NCBI RefSeq assembly: GCF_013283665.1
Contig: NZ_JABEKU010000001.1
Location: 558,001-622,000 of the forward strand
Direction: 5' to 3'
Origin: Ensifer sesbaniae
Lineage (GTDB): Bacteria > Pseudomonadota > Alphaproteobacteria > Rhizobiales > Rhizobiaceae
DNA: 64,000 nt
The notes under the pieces are model-generated. The model did not search any database. It was not told the DNA's origin and saw nothing but the letters and a program-made list of their open reading frames with translations. Of this stretch, positions 63,911 through 64,000 are shown piece by piece (positions within the stretch are counted from its first letter, which is position 1; each line of letters starts with the position of its first letter). The position numbers and the translations under genes were made by a program.

Positions 63911-64000
63911 ATGTTGTTCGATCTTCCCTCCGACGAAACGCTTTACGACGCCCTGATTGCGCGAAGCACCGAATACGAAGGCGCAGCCTTCGTTTGCGTC
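63911..64000 (+). CDS. Probable Ada/AdaA-type DNA repair regulator, first 30 codons
   Basis: The open frame starts ATG at 63911 and runs off the window. The 30 residues begin MLFDLPSDETLYDALIARST and end EGAAFVCV. The pattern 'LYDAL-x-RS-xx-YEG-x-AFV-x-V' matches the start of Ada proteins, just before the zinc-binding Cys cluster that accepts methyl groups from methylphosphotriesters. With so little sequence this is tentative. Confidence 0.4.
   Translation, partial: MLFDLPSDETLYDALIARSTEYEGAAFVCV

Overview
The window is chromosomal DNA of an alphaproteobacterium of the Rhizobiaceae, most probably Sinorhizobium/Ensifer. The reasons are high-GC coding DNA, the gene order rpoN-lptB-lptA-lptC and olsB/tme/mutS/glnD/murJ, both ornithine-lipid genes (olsB, olsA), a malic enzyme fused to a phosphotransacetylase-like domain, an Irr/ICE-type iron box, and several RIME-like intergenic mosaic elements. 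The species call is an inference from gene content and remembered gene order; no database search was run. No rRNA, tRNA, CRISPR array, transposase or prophage was seen.

Layout. 1-3.1 kb (minus): the 5' part of rpoN, then the LPS-export genes lptB, lptA and lptC. 3.3-8.5 kb: sppA, ihfB, a LapA-like protein, an orphan coxG-like gene, two RNA methyltransferases and lspA. 8.5-12.3 kb: a hybrid histidine kinase, olsB and a structured, terminator-ended intergenic region that may encode a small RNA. 12.3-22.5 kb: tme (minus) divergent from mutS, then glnD, murJ and a VOC protein. 22.5-27.4 kb: trpS, a universal stress protein, an Nfu-type Fe-S protein behind an apparent Irr box, tsaB, rimI and olsA. 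27.4-36.4 kb: miaB, phoH, ybeY, a CorC/TlyC protein, lnt, a PraR-like regulator, metK and trmB. 36.4-48 kb: hsp20 with a DUF1150 gene, a nucleoside hydrolase, a chemoreceptor with a CheR/CheB tether, rbsK, rmuC, def, fmt, truA, a membrane protein and dapE.

From 48.2 to 57.6 kb lies an accessory-looking block: an RND pump (inner-membrane and adaptor subunits), an alpha/beta-hydrolase-fold protein that has lost its whole catalytic triad, a divergent LysR regulator, an HxlR regulator divergent from an SMR exporter, and a DEAD-box helicase. It separates dapE from dapD. 57.7-64 kb carries a DUF805 gene, dapD, a LOG-family protein, a four-EF-hand periplasmic protein, a HAD nucleotidase, a di-iron membrane hydroxylase, an EamA transporter and the first 30 codons of an Ada-like gene.

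Most genes are housekeeping genes for envelope assembly, translation and RNA modification, nitrogen signalling and lysine synthesis. The signals most worth following are the pseudo-hydrolase/RND/LysR unit, the candidate sRNA after olsB, the iron box before the Nfu gene, and the two families of palindromic intergenic repeats, one of which occurs as three tandem copies downstream of trmB.
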